A DNA stretch of 64,000 nucleotides. Source: Phoronis australis. Lineage: Eukaryota > Phoronida > Phoronidae. Below the pieces are notes generated by a model. The model saw nothing but the letters and a program-made list of their open reading frames with translations. It did not search any database and had not been told where the DNA came from. A program made the translations under genes and the position numbers. How positions within the stretch are numbered: position 1 is the stretch's first letter; each line of letters starts with the position of its first letter. The stretch covers positions 1 through 64,000 of the forward strand of contig NMRA01001009.1 in the NCBI GenBank assembly GCA_002633005.1, read 5' to 3'. Below are positions 63,218-64,000 of the stretch, in pieces.

Positions 63218-64000
63218 CATGCCAGGTAAGAAATGGATAAAAAAAAATCGAATCGGTGGTTAAAGCATGTCGTTAGCATGAGATCGAAACATCGAAATGT
63301 CAACTTATTAATTGAATTAAGGAATTAGGGTGAGGATTTATCTCTTTTCTCAACTTTCTGTGTTCATGACCAAAGACAATGAGCTATATGCACAGAGGTG
63401 ACTCGCAAGCCAGACAGCGCGTGACACGCGGTCCGCCATATTGATGATGAACGAAATGTAAATAAAAGCACGGTGGCCTTATGGAAGCCGGGGAATTTTC
63501 AGAAGAAAATTTGAAATATTCAATACTATCGAGGTTTTAAAATGTTGGTAACATTAAGGAATGTAAACATGTGACCCACGCGTTGCTTAAACGGTCATTA
63601 TAAGGCCGTAAAAAGACATAATTCCCGAATTATTTTACCGGGAATCGCTGCCGTTGTGGCTTGGGATCTCTTGCCAGTTTACGAATAACGCAGCATACTT
63701 TTTACAATTGTTTTAAAATACCCACATGAGAATCTAGTTCTTAACTCGTTTTGTTTTAGCTGAGCTTATAATTGTACAGAACTTTTTTTATAAATTGTTT
63801 ACAAGTCGAATAGCTGGAAAGGAGACACTCCCATCAACCATTGCATTCCTAAAATATACATCAAGTTAATTTTTGTCAGCTTTAGCCCAAAGAGATCATA
63901 TTTAATGCCTCGGGTAATTTATGAACTTCCCCTCAACCTTGAAACAAGTTGAACTGAAATTTCAGAGGCGGATCCAGGATATCATAAGGGGCGGACTCAA
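63218..64000. other. no gene recognised
   Basis: A GTCCGCCATATTG motif near 63430 resembles a YY1-type site. No coding frame of note. Confidence 0.35.

Overview
This looks like nuclear DNA from a marine invertebrate animal. The evidence is one multi-exon gene with canonical GT-AG introns of 1.5 to 10 kb, A+T-rich non-coding DNA, tRNA-derived SINE-like units, Penelope-like and Ty3/Gypsy retroelement fragments, several terminal-inverted-repeat DNA elements and an unusual number of minisatellites. I cannot fix the phylum from sequence alone; a lophotrochozoan or an invertebrate deuterostome both fit. There is one 180-base gap (28634-28813), and four isolated N bases all lie in or beside local repeats.

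Layout. Positions 1-12.7 kb are non-coding or repeat DNA: a diverged duplicated block, four minisatellites, and an inverted pair of 5'-truncated Penelope-like fragments (7.0-8.5 kb), one of which carries a Gypsy integrase zinc-finger piece. From 12708 to 37304 on the + strand lie six coding exons of a DHHC palmitoyltransferase of the ZDHHC3/ZDHHC7 (GODZ) type: both N-terminal membrane segments, the cysteine-rich DHHC domain, both C-terminal membrane segments and the stop codon. Only the start exon is uncertain. The introns hold three copies of a modular element (CTAGTGGC motifs 145-151 bases apart in its best copy), inverted copies of another dispersed repeat, SINE-like units and many tandem arrays. 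From 37.3 to 64 kb I find no certain host gene. That part holds a long-TIR element (43.1-45.0 kb) with a 170-codon open frame, a 0.6-kb TIR element with a tandem half-copy, a TIR element built of short ACTACTCCGAA-type units, several foldbacks, a TATA-plus-donor region with a hydrophobic 52-codon frame (49.5-50.05 kb), and a Gypsy gag remnant (60.1-60.5 kb).

The most striking observation is that two minisatellites in the palmitoyltransferase gene are built from the gene's own exon-intron boundaries. A 60-base array after exon 2 repeats the exon end together with its donor; four copies keep a full AGGTAAGT. A 72-base array before exon 5 repeats the acceptor and exon start; three copies keep TTTTGCAG. 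In the real reading frame, use of any duplicate donor or any of the three clear duplicate acceptors would bring in a stop codon.
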